Shown one piece after another: positions 43,838 to 53,400 of a stretch of DNA of 64,000 nt (the stretch's first letter is position 1; each line of letters starts with the position of its first letter). The stretch comes from Bicyclus anynana. Lineage: Eukaryota > Arthropoda > Insecta > Lepidoptera > Nymphalidae. Position numbers and translations under genes: made by a program. Where the stretch lies: positions 761,501-825,500 of the forward strand of contig NC_069088.1 of assembly GCF_947172395.1 (NCBI RefSeq), given 5' to 3'. The notes under the pieces were generated by a model. The model was not told where the DNA came from. It did not search any database and was given only the letters and a program-made list of their open reading frames with translations.

Positions 43838-44206
43838 AGAAATTTATCGCTGATAATATGATTTAATCAAACCACGTCCAAAATGAATTGACGGCATGAA
43901 TGACATAACAACGTGCTTGTCCTGTCAACAAAACTTCAAAAAAGTTTCTGTGAAAAAACTTTCTATTGAATTCATTTATGACAAAAAATGTGACAAATGA
44001 GGAACCGCTCGACTAAAATAATAAACACAAAGAAATTTATCGCTGATAATATGCTTTAATCGAACCACGTCCAAAATGAACTGACGGCATGAATGACATA
44101 ACAACGTGCTTGTCCTGTCAACAAAACTTCAAAAAAGTTTCTGTGAAAAAAGTTTCTATTGAATTCATTTATTACAAAAAATGTGACAAATGAGGAACGG
44201 CTCGAC
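43838..44206 (-). repeat. Tandem duplication in the Helitron 5' region (period 193 bp)
   Basis: The 176 bases at 43838-44013 recur at 44031-44206 with few differences; both start AGAAATTTATCGCTGATAAT and end CGGCTCGAC or CCGCTCGAC. A 17-base AT-rich spacer separates them. They lie between the Helitron 5' terminus and its gene, where the promoter should be. Confidence 0.9.
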
Positions 44207-44342
44207 CGATTTTATGCAAACTTCACATAAACCATCTACTAAATATGCCGACCAAATCCTAAGCATTTGGTTTGGATAGGTGAGCCCGTTCTTGAGTTAT
44301 GGAATTACAACGAAAAGTGGCATTGATTTTTATATATATAGA

Positions 44343-44694
44343 TTCTATCGTTTCCAAGTTATGTTCCGGGTTATCCTATTCTTGCAAATTGAGAAAGTTT
44401 AAACGTTAACTCGATATAATTGATGCTTATTTACGTGAAGTCGATAGAACTGTACGATAGGGTTTATTGATTCCGCTATGTTATGCCCTGCTTCCTTCGA
44501 AAATTATGTAGAGACGTATTTCTTAGCATTGTATCGATTCATAGAGCAATTACCGGGTCCATCGAGAAGCAGAGAGAAATTCCGAACAGAGCCCAGGATG
44601 TATGACCACGAGTGTTGTTCTCCCGAATAAATAATTTATTTTTCTGCAATGCGCGAACACATATTCCGCTTGTTATCCTCTCACCGAGTCAGTC
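44343..44694. other. No gene recognised
   Basis: Host sequence just outside the Helitron 5' end. No repeat or frame I can name. Confidence 0.3.
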
Positions 44695-45035
44695 ACACAT
44701 TCACAAATTAGGAATTTCGTGTCGTATACGTTCTAAATACAAACTTCAAAAACGAATACATTCTCGGGTCAGTACGACACGAAGCGTCGCATCAGTAAAT
44801 TTTAATATTATTCAAGAAAAATGGCGTCATAAGTTTTTAAATATTTTAAAAATTGATTACAAAAACTGAAGAAATAAGGTGAAGTATTTTTTGTTGGTAA
44901 TTATTGATTATTATATTAATTTAGCAATTTTAAATTTTGAAATATAAATTATGAAAAAAAGTTTGACGCGTGACGTTTGTTTTTTTATCGGTTTTACCGG
45001 CTTAGCCACGCTGCTTGTAAAAACTCATTCTGTGT
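44695..45035 (+). repeat. Dispersed repeat, copy 2 of 2
   Basis: It aligns with 840-1190: GTACGACACGAAGCGTCGCA, TTATTCAAGAAAAATGGCG, TTGGTAATTATTGATTATTA and CCACGCTGCTTGTAAA. It has a short insertion (GAAGAAATAAGGTGAAG) that the other copy lacks. Confidence 0.6.
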
Positions 45036-45584
45036 ATAAACACAAGTAAAAAAATCGCTTATTGCCTATTGAATTTTTTACGCTTCTGTTTGACCTTGCA
45101 CTTATTGAGAGACATCGTAATTTCATTTAACAGTTTGTTAATAGAACATTAACTGTTAGAAAGGTCACAAATACTTATATTTTACAGTCATCACATCACA
45201 CAACCCAGCGCAGGGTTATATTAGGGTGTAAAGGGGTGTGCATAAAGGGTTAAGTGTCTTTAAAGCATATTCCACTACCTCGGCACTTGAATAATATATT
45301 AACAGCGTATTTCCCGACTTGAGTACTCAGTTACAGTACAACGGATTAATTTCAATTGCTAACCTCAGACCTCTTCCGCCGCCTTCGTGGCCCGCCCCTA
45401 AGTGTTTTATCGTGTAAATGCTTTCGAATGCTAACCTAATAAAAATACTTAAACAGCTTATAATAGTAAACTGTAATAAGAACTTTATTTTATCTATCTA
45501 TATCGGCTATAGTTCGAAGTATCTAATCAAATGTAGCCACAAAAACCACGTAACACATGTGCTTGTTGTAAATATATAAATACG
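45036..45584. other. No gene recognised
   Basis: AT-rich, with a small GC-rich patch near 45365-45405. Nothing else is recognisable. Confidence 0.3.
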
Positions 45585-45718
45585 TACCGGAACGCTAAAT
45601 CGCTTGGCGGTACGTCTTTGCCGGTAGGGTGGTAACTAGCCACGGCCGAAGCCTCCCACATGCCAGACCTGGACAAATTAAGAAAATCTCAGTCTGCCCA
45701 GCCGGGGTAAATTTTGCA
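45585..45718 (-). mobile_element. Main SINE family, body fragment, reverse
   Basis: CGTACCGGAACGCTAAATCG, CTTGGCGGTACGTCTTTGCC, TAGCCACGGCCGAAGCCTCC and TCTGCCCAGCCGGGG are well preserved. The tail and the start of the head are missing. Confidence 0.7.
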
Positions 45719-47935
45719 ATTTCAGTTAAAAATGCAAGGTTTATAACGCTACCGCTTCTGCATCAGACCATTGTTGGATATTTTATCCACATATCTCACA
45801 TATAAAGGTTTGATTTGGGTTTTCCCCGAGTGCCGACGGAACCTGTCGTTAGCTGAAAATTACATTCTATAAAAAATGGCGCATTTGCATAAAATGGCGG
45901 AAACTTCGCCGTATCTTACCAAATAAGGTTCGAATTAACATTCTTTTGGAAATAAATTAGAAGACTCCGCACTAAGCTGAAATAGACGTTTTAGGGTGAC
46001 CATGAGATAATATCGATAATCGATAATAATATTTTATATGGGATAGTTAGTTATAGTACCATTTATAATAAACGTATAGTCTAACAATTTGTATTTGTAC
46101 ACTCATAGATAATCATATTGGTAATAGGGTCATTGTTATTAAATAAGTTCGGTAACGTTAAAGCATTATTTTTTATATTAATGTGGTCAAAAATATTATT
46201 GAGACGGATACATCATAGTGACTTTTTAAAATGAACAGTGTATGTGTGAATAGATACTCAAAAACACCTTCGCACATAACACAAACATTTTCAACTTGTA
46301 GGCATCATGCCACGGCCTTGGTTGCATAAGGCAAAGTCACTAAAAGGCACAACTCAGCCGCCAAATATTATACATAACCAAGTAAAGTTAATTTATGAAA
46401 ATGAAAACGTAAAAAAACAAGAATAATTTCTAAAAAAAGAGCCATTAACAGTAGATCAGACTTAAAAACTTAGTATTTTTAAATGTATACTGAATGATAT
46501 TATACTTTTATGAAATGTATATATTTTCCTAAATGATAATATATTTTCCTAATTATATGCTCATAGAAACTCCCGAAATGGCCACCCTAGTACCAAAGTT
46601 ATGTGCAGTTTCAAGGCTGAGCGCGGGGGCGGAATAAAAAATAGCTTTTTTAAATAGGTTTTGTGGTGCGGAGTGATTTAATGATTTTTTTGCTCAATTC
46701 TCATGCTATACACGAGGTGACGAGCGATTTTTTATTTGTAATTGATTAAATAGGGGAGGGTAGATTGAAATTCTTCGCCGAGGTGTGCTTTGAATATCGA
46801 ACAACAATGAGATTTAAAAAAGGTTTTATCTGTTGTTCTGATTTAAATATTTTAAAACGAAATATACCCTCTGTTGTCTAGTCAGAACAATTTCCACAAT
46901 CTTGTAATAATAAACTTAATAGTTACTAAGTCTAAGTATAAGTAGGCAGCTAATAATTTGATTAATCAAAGTTTGAAAGATTACCAACGCTCTTGCTGCT
47001 TGTTCTTAATAGGAAAGTATTTTGAAGTAGGGAAATATTATAGAGATTAAAATGATCTGGTTTGTAGATAAAAATTAAGATTATTATAATATTTTGCTTT
47101 GCACCATAGATAAAATCCATTCAGTAGTTCGAATTTATTGCGTACAGACAGACAAAAAGGCACTGATTTTTGACTTAAATTCCATCCTATTATTGCGTCA
47201 AAGCTTTTCGCTAAGAGGAGAAATGCACTAGATACCTAGTCATAGTATAAAAAATGTAGATATCTTTTTTTATTTAAAAATATTCATCTACCTTGATTCC
47301 ACAAGCTTTTCATTGTATATTCTGAGTTTTAGAAAATTAAGAGCAATAGAAATATGCTTCTACAAAGTAAGAACTCTTACCTTGACCTTTCGTACAAAAG
47401 CCTTTCACAATATTATACTAAATTAGACCACTTGTACTTTGCTTTTGAATTGATACAAAAGACTTTCTACGTTACACTGAAAAAGAGTGTAATTCCACGG
47501 AATTATCTCCATACTACACCGACAACATCCCAATTAGTCGCAACGATGTACATGGATGGTGTAGTATAGAAGGAGCGATGCGCTTCATGTTGAAATGGCG
47601 CAATGTATACGTTACATGTAGAGGATATTGAGATTCTGTTGTAAGAGGAGGATTTATTAGTAGACGGGGCCCTCGTAGGTGCACTAGACTATAATAATTA
47701 ACGCTCGCTGATCGCTTTCGCGGCAAATTCGCCATAATACCGCCCCAAAGTCAGTCTACGCCAAATCGTCGAGGGCTATTACTTTATAGTAGGCACCCAT
47801 TTGTTTTCTACTTTATAAGATACTATAAGCTTTGGATGCTTGTGCCTGTGTACATAAATAATATTTAGTTATGTATATTTTGACATTTTCATCATAGTCG
47901 GTCGGCCTATTTTAACGGTCTACTAAAGTGACAGG
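45719..47935. other. No gene recognised, about 2.2 kb
   Basis: Mostly AT-rich sequence. ATATCGATAATCGATA near 46011 is a small palindromic cluster. The short frames near 47354 and 47514 show no recognisable domain. Confidence 0.3.
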
Positions 47936-47939
47936 CCTT

Positions 47940-48000
47940 TCTCAGGAGAGGGGATATGGAGCTGGGTCCCACAAAGCTGGGATTCTTCAATGGGCTTAAT
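47940..48000 (+). repeat. SINE tail fragment
   Basis: CTCAGGAGAGGGGATATGG and GAGCTGGGTCCCAC resemble the tail seen at 2555 and 17620. The fragment is short and diverged. Confidence 0.3.
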
Positions 48001-48097
48001 TTAACGTTCTATCGATGTGTATTTAGAAAGTTCCATTTTCACTTTCTGTGATAATTTGATTTCATGAAAACCTACTTTTAACCAGTTTCGGTTTTGA

Positions 48098-48210
48098 GCG
48101 TAATACACAAATCAAGCACTGCCTTGTAGCGTAATACACAAATCAAGCACTCGCTTGTAGCGAAATACACAAATCAAGCACTGGCTTGTAGGATAATACA
48201 CAAATCAAGC
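48098..48210 (+). repeat. 31-bp minisatellite, about 3.6 copies
   Basis: Units start at 48098, 48129, 48160 and 48191. Each has AATACACAAATCAAGCA followed by CTGCCTTGTAGCG-like sequence. No link to a gene is visible. Confidence 0.95.
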
Positions 48211-49654
48211 AAACAATCAAATCTTACGCTCTAAAATATTAGTTTTGATTCAGTAGAAATGTAGTGAAAAAGCTTTGATAAAATATTATAAAACAGATAT
48301 CAATAATCGCATGAATCCAAATCTGTACCTATCCAGTAGATAGCGCGATAGAAAACAATAAATCGACATCTGAATTCACTTTTCGCCTCATATTTTCGCT
48401 TTATTTATATGATCGGGGAAGATTTTATCGTTATTATTGGCCCGTCCGCCGGTCAATGCCGTAAACCCCCTAATTTTCCACTTCATTTAACCGTCTTATG
48501 GTGTATGGAAGGCGCCTCGATAGATTCGGCGTTAGATAGTCCAGGGGAGGTTCCCTTTTACAAATTCACCAGGGTGAGGTAAAATATTTCCAATATAATG
48601 TTATATTATGGATACTCTTATAATTTATTCTTCTTCTTCATTATTTTTATAAGAACTATAATTATATTGGTACTTAATATTAAATTAGTTCGTTATTGGA
48701 ATACTGTGTCCAATTTATGTTCTGATTTAGAAAAAGGTGACGTATGCCCAAGAGTGGTCAAAGTAATAATAATTATTACTAAAATACACATTATAAAATA
48801 TGAGAAGTTGTTTCAAAATAGACAAACTTATCTCTCTTTACGGTCGTTTCTTCATGACTGAAGATAGTGGTCCTGGTAAGATCTGAACCTTGAACAGGTC
48901 AATGTTTTCTACTTGCTTCTAGTGTTGTCATCTTATCATGTAGAAAATTTTCTTCTTGTCATCTGTTTTCTGGTTGTTGCCCATCGTGTTGGAGAACAGT
49001 CCCTCGGTCCTTTTCAAATTAATTACTCTACAATTTATTTTCTAGATTATTGATTTCCAAAACATACATTTCCACATAGAGACAATGTTGTACATCCAAT
49101 AAATTAGATAAGATAGGTAAGCTCGCAGTCAAGAACTAGAATATATCTTTTCCAAGAACTATCTTGTCGTTTTGAATAACAAAAAAAGATGTAATAAAAA
49201 ACTATCAGAACAAAACTTCAATTTCGGCGTCACTTCCACATTCATCTTCAATTTTCCCGTATCTCATAAAACAAAGTCGCATGAGTCATCTTAAAACGTA
49301 GACCCAATACGTCACACGCAGCCTCCCGCCCGAGAGACGGGAACGGAAAAGTCAAATAATAAAAAAAAAACAGAAAAGACACGCAAGCCCCTACCAGTGA
49401 GGCGTGTGGAATCAATCCGTTGGATTATGTGAACTTATTGTGGAGATGAGTGCTATTGAAGTTTGGCATTCGAGGGATTTTATTAGTGAAGTTACAATAT
49501 GTATCTGTATCATCATTATCTGCATACTTTAATGGCCTCCATCCATAAAGTAGAGGGGATAAATATGGATTTTAGACCCTGATTGTCGGCTAGAGGCGAT
49601 TATGATTGGCTCTATAAAGATAAGTATCAAACGTTAGTTTTTTTTTATTTTTTA
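48211..49654. other. No gene recognised
   Basis: AT-rich, with GC-richer patches near 48420-48540 and 49300-49350. Nothing nameable. Confidence 0.3.
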
Positions 49655-49960
49655 TTCAATGACATAGCGCTTGATTCCGATCTTACCCGATGTTATAGGA
49701 TAATGCAGTCTAAGAACAATGCGGGCTAACTTGGAAGAGGTACAAGTTAACTCTACTCTTAACTCTGTCGATTTCTACGTGGCATCGTACCGGAATAGTA
49801 AATCACTTAGCGATACGTCGAAGTCTGCCACCAGACCAGACCTGAGCCAACTTAGAAAATATTAAATCCTAATCTGACCAATGTTCGGAATCGAACCCAG
49901 GAACTCTCTGTTGAGAACCACAGAACTTCCAACTACACAGAGAGGTCGATAAAGTTAAGA
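49655..49960 (-). mobile_element. Main SINE family, reverse, full length
   Basis: Tail GCTTGATTCCGATCTTACCC, body CGTGGCATCGTACCGGAATA and CACTTAGCGATACGTC, head with GGAATCGAACCCAGG (B box) and CTACACAGAGAGGTCG (A box) in reverse order, with a T-run at the left end (the poly-A). Confidence 0.75.
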
Positions 49961-49964
49961 CCGA

Positions 49965-50110
49965 CGTCTTAAAGTGCTCTCCGAGGCAAGGCAGCTTCAC
50001 ATGACCGACATCCTAAATCAGGATAAGGTACCTACTGAGAATTATTTATTATAGCCAAACTTAGGACTCGAATCCAAAACAGAAGTCACATAGGCTAACC
50101 ACCGGACCAA
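49965..50110 (-). mobile_element. SINE, third family, reverse fragment
   Basis: GTGCTCTCCGAGGCAAGGC and GACTCGAATCCAAAACAG (B box region) are the reverse of the family at 17385, though strongly diverged. Confidence 0.4.
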
Positions 50111-50356
50111 CGAATTACTTCAGTACACATGAACAATTAATTTAACTTTTAATTCAACAATTCAACTATTGATGCATATCACAAAGTCGTTACTTAAATA
50201 TTTTAATGAATGTTTATCAATGCATCGGTTATTTACGGTTTTGAATTGAATCTATTGAATTAAAGAATTGATTTTTTTGAAGAATTGAAAGTCGCGGACA
50301 TGAGCTAGTAAATGTGCAAATATATTTCACGGGCGAATGTACTGGAGCTTATACAA

Positions 50357-50530
50357 TCCATACTACTCATATTATAAACGCGAAAGTTTGTATGGATGTA
50401 TGCTTGTTACTCTTATTATCTTTTACTCTGGATTAACACATGCTTATTTTCATCCCGGAAAAATCCATAAGTCGCGCGGGATTTTTGAAAAACTGAATTA
50501 CACGCGGACGAAGTCGCGGGCGTCCGCTAG
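50357..50530 (+). mobile_element. Short Helitron-like element, family B
   Basis: It begins A|TCCATACTACTCATATTAT, contains CGCGAAAGTTTGTATGG and ATCCCGGAAAAATCC, and ends with CGCGGAC[GAA]GTCGCG, 12 nt and CTAG|T. It splits a tandem-repeat unit. Confidence 0.7.
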
Positions 50531-50725
50531 TACTACTCGTAATAATAATTTAAAGAGGATAAGTTTGTGGTGTTGTAGCGACTATCTCTGGATATACTAA
50601 ACCGATTTTGAAAATTCTTTTACCACTGGATGCCACGTTGTTTGTGAGTGTACTAGGTTATATTTTATCCCTGTATTCTCACGAGAACAGCAACTACACG
50701 GTTAAAACCGCAGGATGTCTGCTAC
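50531..50725 (+). mobile_element. Helitron-like element, family C
   Basis: AAAGAGGATAAGTTTGTGG, AAACCGATTTTGAAAATTC and CACGTTGTTTGTGAGTGTAC match the copy at 28245. The 3' end is CTACT, not CTAGT, and the hairpin loop is altered (CGGTTAAAACCG). Confidence 0.55.
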
Positions 50726-51268
50726 TTATAAGTAAATGTAAATCAGCAACTATATTTCGTGGGCACATATACTGGAGCTATGTATTTATATGTAGGTTCA
50801 TGTAAATCAGCAACTATATTTCGTGGGCACATATACTGGAGCTACGTGTTTATATGTAGGTACATGTAAATTAGCAACTATATTTCGTGGGCACATATAC
50901 TGGAGCTATGTATTTATACGTAGGTACATGTAAATCAGCAACTATATTTCGTGGACGCACATCACGATATCTTGTTAGTGACGAAGTGCCCTCTATTATC
51001 AAAAGCCAAAGATAACATCTGAGTGAAGCATCAATATTAATTTAGCTCTCGACGCGGCGCCGAGGGCCCGATTGTAAAAGGCTGCCCTCTTGTGCCTTTA
51101 TTGTTTTACGAAGATCCAGTAATTAATGAAAAACTCGCAGCCTCCTGCCGGAAATAGAATTTCCGAGGTGTTTTGTGTTTACTACTTCTCGCTTTGGTGA
51201 TTTCATTAAATTTACTATTTTAGTTTGAAGCTTTTACTTTTTGTTGGAATTTTATTGACGTAATAAAA

Positions 51269-51305
51269 TTAAAATATCCGACGTTTTTTACGTCGGATAT
51301 TTTAA
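51269..51305. other. Perfect 16-bp hairpin
   Basis: TTAAAATATCCGACGT (51269-51284) and ACGTCGGATATTTTAA (51290-51305) flank a loop of five T. It directly precedes a fragment of the dispersed repeat seen at 5075, so it may be part of, or an insertion beside, that repeat. Confidence 0.75.
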
Positions 51306-51309
51306 GTGA

Positions 51310-52094
51310 TAAGAGGGGCGTTAAAGTTGAATGTGTCTGTTTGTGTGTACGTTTGTAGCATCTTAGTTTCTAAACTAAAAAATAACTAGATTATGATGAT
51401 ATTTTTTTATTTGAAATCTGTAGCTAATCATTATTAGTTGCATTTTCTCTGTTAATGTTTATATGTAGAAAGGATTGTGGATTTATGTGTTGTACATATA
51501 ATTCTCATGTGAACCTCTTTCATTATTAAAATCGTTAAAGTTATGCATTAAAAGACATTGTCACGTAATACAGTATCAATAGACACGAGTTAGTACGCGT
51601 GTTAGATTGTTTGCCCAATCCAATACGGCACGGCGCGATAAGAGGTATAAATCTGCCACAGGGATGCTGTATATCTTAATTAATTATATCGTAGAGCCTG
51701 CGCCGTAATGAGGAAGAGATGTTAACGTGAGATACCTGACGGTTTTGATTGGAATTTAAGATGGAATGGCGCGTAATCATTTTTGAATAAATTCTGCCTA
51801 CTTCGACTTGCTATGACGTTTTGTTTAATTTTTTTTGGGTTCCGTATTTGAAAATGTTGATAGTTAATAATTATATTATGAAGTGGTAGTGGTAGAAAGG
51901 CGCAAATGTGTGTGAAATTGAAGGAACGAAGGAAGTAAATCGGAAACAAATAGATACTATAGCTTGGTAAGTTTGTTCATAACACTCCCGATGGTCCGCG
52001 GGGGCCGGGAGGGGTGTGGCGATGCCCCGCGCGCACGACTTCATACCCGCGCAGTCCTTCCCCTCCCATAGCCCGCATATCATGGGAGTGTCAT
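51310..52094. other. No gene recognised; GC-rich patch at 51985-52080
   Basis: The patch contains GTCCGCGGGGGCCGGGAGG and CCCCGCGCGCACGAC. ACACTCCC- and GGGAGTGT-type words lie at its two sides (51980 and 52083), so it may form a large imperfect foldback. Confidence 0.3.
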
Positions 52095-52310
52095 CAACGA
52101 ACTTGTCAAGCTAGAAAAGGACCTCGCGGTTTCAGCCGTGTAATATGTCGTGAAAATACCGGAAAAAAATATAACCTATGTATATAACCTATAACCTGTT
52201 AATGTAGCTTTCTTTTGGTAAAAGAATTTTTAAATCGTTTTTATCGTTTTTGAGTTTATTCGTTACATACAAAAGTACAAATCTTTCCTCTTTATAATAT
52301 TAGTGTACAT
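52095..52310 (-). mobile_element. Dispersed repeat, reverse (as 25430-25565)
   Basis: GACCTCGCGGTTTCAGCCG, AATGTAGCTTTCTTTTGG, GTAAAAGAATTTTTAAATCG and CCTCTTTATAATATTAGTG match the repeat described at 25300. Confidence 0.5.
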
Positions 52311-52374
52311 TTACCATCTGAGTAGACACACACATAAACCTGTTTGTGATGTCACCTTACTACTATACACTTTA

Positions 52375-52450
52375 AGTCATGCCGCTTTCTGAATCGAACC
52401 CGTAACTAGTTTTAAGTGCATACGCAATCGGTCCAACCAGTCAGAGATGT
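52375..52450 (-). mobile_element. tRNA-like SINE head fragment, reverse
   Basis: TCTGAATCGAACCCGTAAC (B box in reverse) and GGTCCAACCAGTCAGAG (A-box side) are visible, with no body or tail. Confidence 0.35.
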
Positions 52451-53224
52451 GAAAATAATTCCAACAAAAGGTATTATTATATTCACCATTTTTGATCTCG
52501 CTCGAAAAATAGTATTCGACATTGACACTCAAAGTTTCACGCGTAACTTATTTATTTCCGAAAATTCCGATGAAAGCAAGATTAACAGCTCTTCCCAAAG
52601 TATTCCGTCACCCCAACACTCGGTGCGCCTCAAACCACGCGCCGATAGACGCGAAGAAAAAAAAGAGGAAATAATAATTTAACAGACGAATTCCTTCAGA
52701 ACGTATAAAAAGAAACTCCAAAGTCGATGATATAGGTTGTTTTATACTAAATTTAGAAATACGGCGACATGAAGAGGATTTTTTGAATTAATGATATTTT
52801 GGCCAATCACCACAATATATTTCTTATAACATAAACACATAAAATAAGTAAATTGTCAAGCTATACAATTAATACTTTTAAAAATATTGACGCTAATACA
52901 GCAGGATAAACTTAGACAAAATCATTACGAATTACAAAATCAGCATAAGGATTTATCTGAAACTCACCTGTCGTACAAAATCATAATCAACCAAAATTTA
53001 GGTATATAATATTACAACAAGTCGGGATCCATCCATCCTCATAAAAAAGGGGATATAGAGCCACTAGGCTCCTACAAAGCGGGTAGGCCTAAAGCGGGCG
53101 GGTCAAAATTCATTTATTTGATTATGAATTCTCACCAATATATCTAAGTGTACAGTTTTACTTTCAATATCTTGTTCTGTTTATCTTGCCTTCCTTATAT
53201 CAACGCTGGCAAATTTCCCCGAAC
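52451..53224. other. No gene recognised
   Basis: AT-rich. A possible SINE-tail scrap (GGATATAGAGCCACTAGGC, 53035-53105) is the only repeat-like piece. Confidence 0.25.
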
Positions 53225-53400
53225 GAATAAAAGGAAATGGCGAAAGTGGGAAAGTTTGAACAATTCGAACAGTGCAGGGCCTAAGGTGGAACCCTGCTGA
53301 ACCCCTGGAAAGTACTTTTGATTCCGCCACGCTTTTGTCTAAGTTGCCAACCGTACGAGAGTTTCCTAGTTCGATTGTTAAAATCGCGGCAGTGCCGGTA
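53225..53400 (-). mobile_element. LINE reverse-transcriptase remnant
   Basis: Read on the minus strand, YFPGVQQGSTLGPALFELF matches the RT motif GVPQGSxLGPxLF, preceded by RLATxTKAWRNQK with an in-frame stop. It is a short, degraded scrap of a LINE RT. Confidence 0.5.

Larger units (their letters stand above)
38977..44342 (-). mobile_element. Autonomous Helitron, 5366 bp, apparently intact
   Basis: The 5' end (44342) reads A|TCTATATATATAAAAAT. The 3' end (38977) reads hairpin TACGT-A-GC[GAA]GC-ACGTA, then 12 nt to CTAG|T. The host bases at the two edges are A and T, the usual Helitron insertion site, and there is no target duplication. Inside is a three-exon gene for the Rep/helicase. The 5' region before the gene holds a 193-bp-period tandem duplication. 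Non-autonomous relatives with the same ends occur in the window, most clearly at 1519-1895. Confidence 0.9.
50308..50955 (+). repeat. 64-bp tandem array, interrupted by two Helitron-like insertions
   Basis: Units with AATCAGCAACTATATTTCG start at 50741, 50805, 50869 (AATTAGC variant) and 50933, period 64. A diverged unit (GCAAATATATTTCACGGGCG, TACTGGAGCTTATA) lies at 50308-50356, before the insertions at 50357-50725. Confidence 0.85.

Noticed and set aside
48098..48210. CRISPR-like array of 31-bp units
   Set aside because: The units abut without unique spacers and the genome is an insect's; it is a minisatellite.
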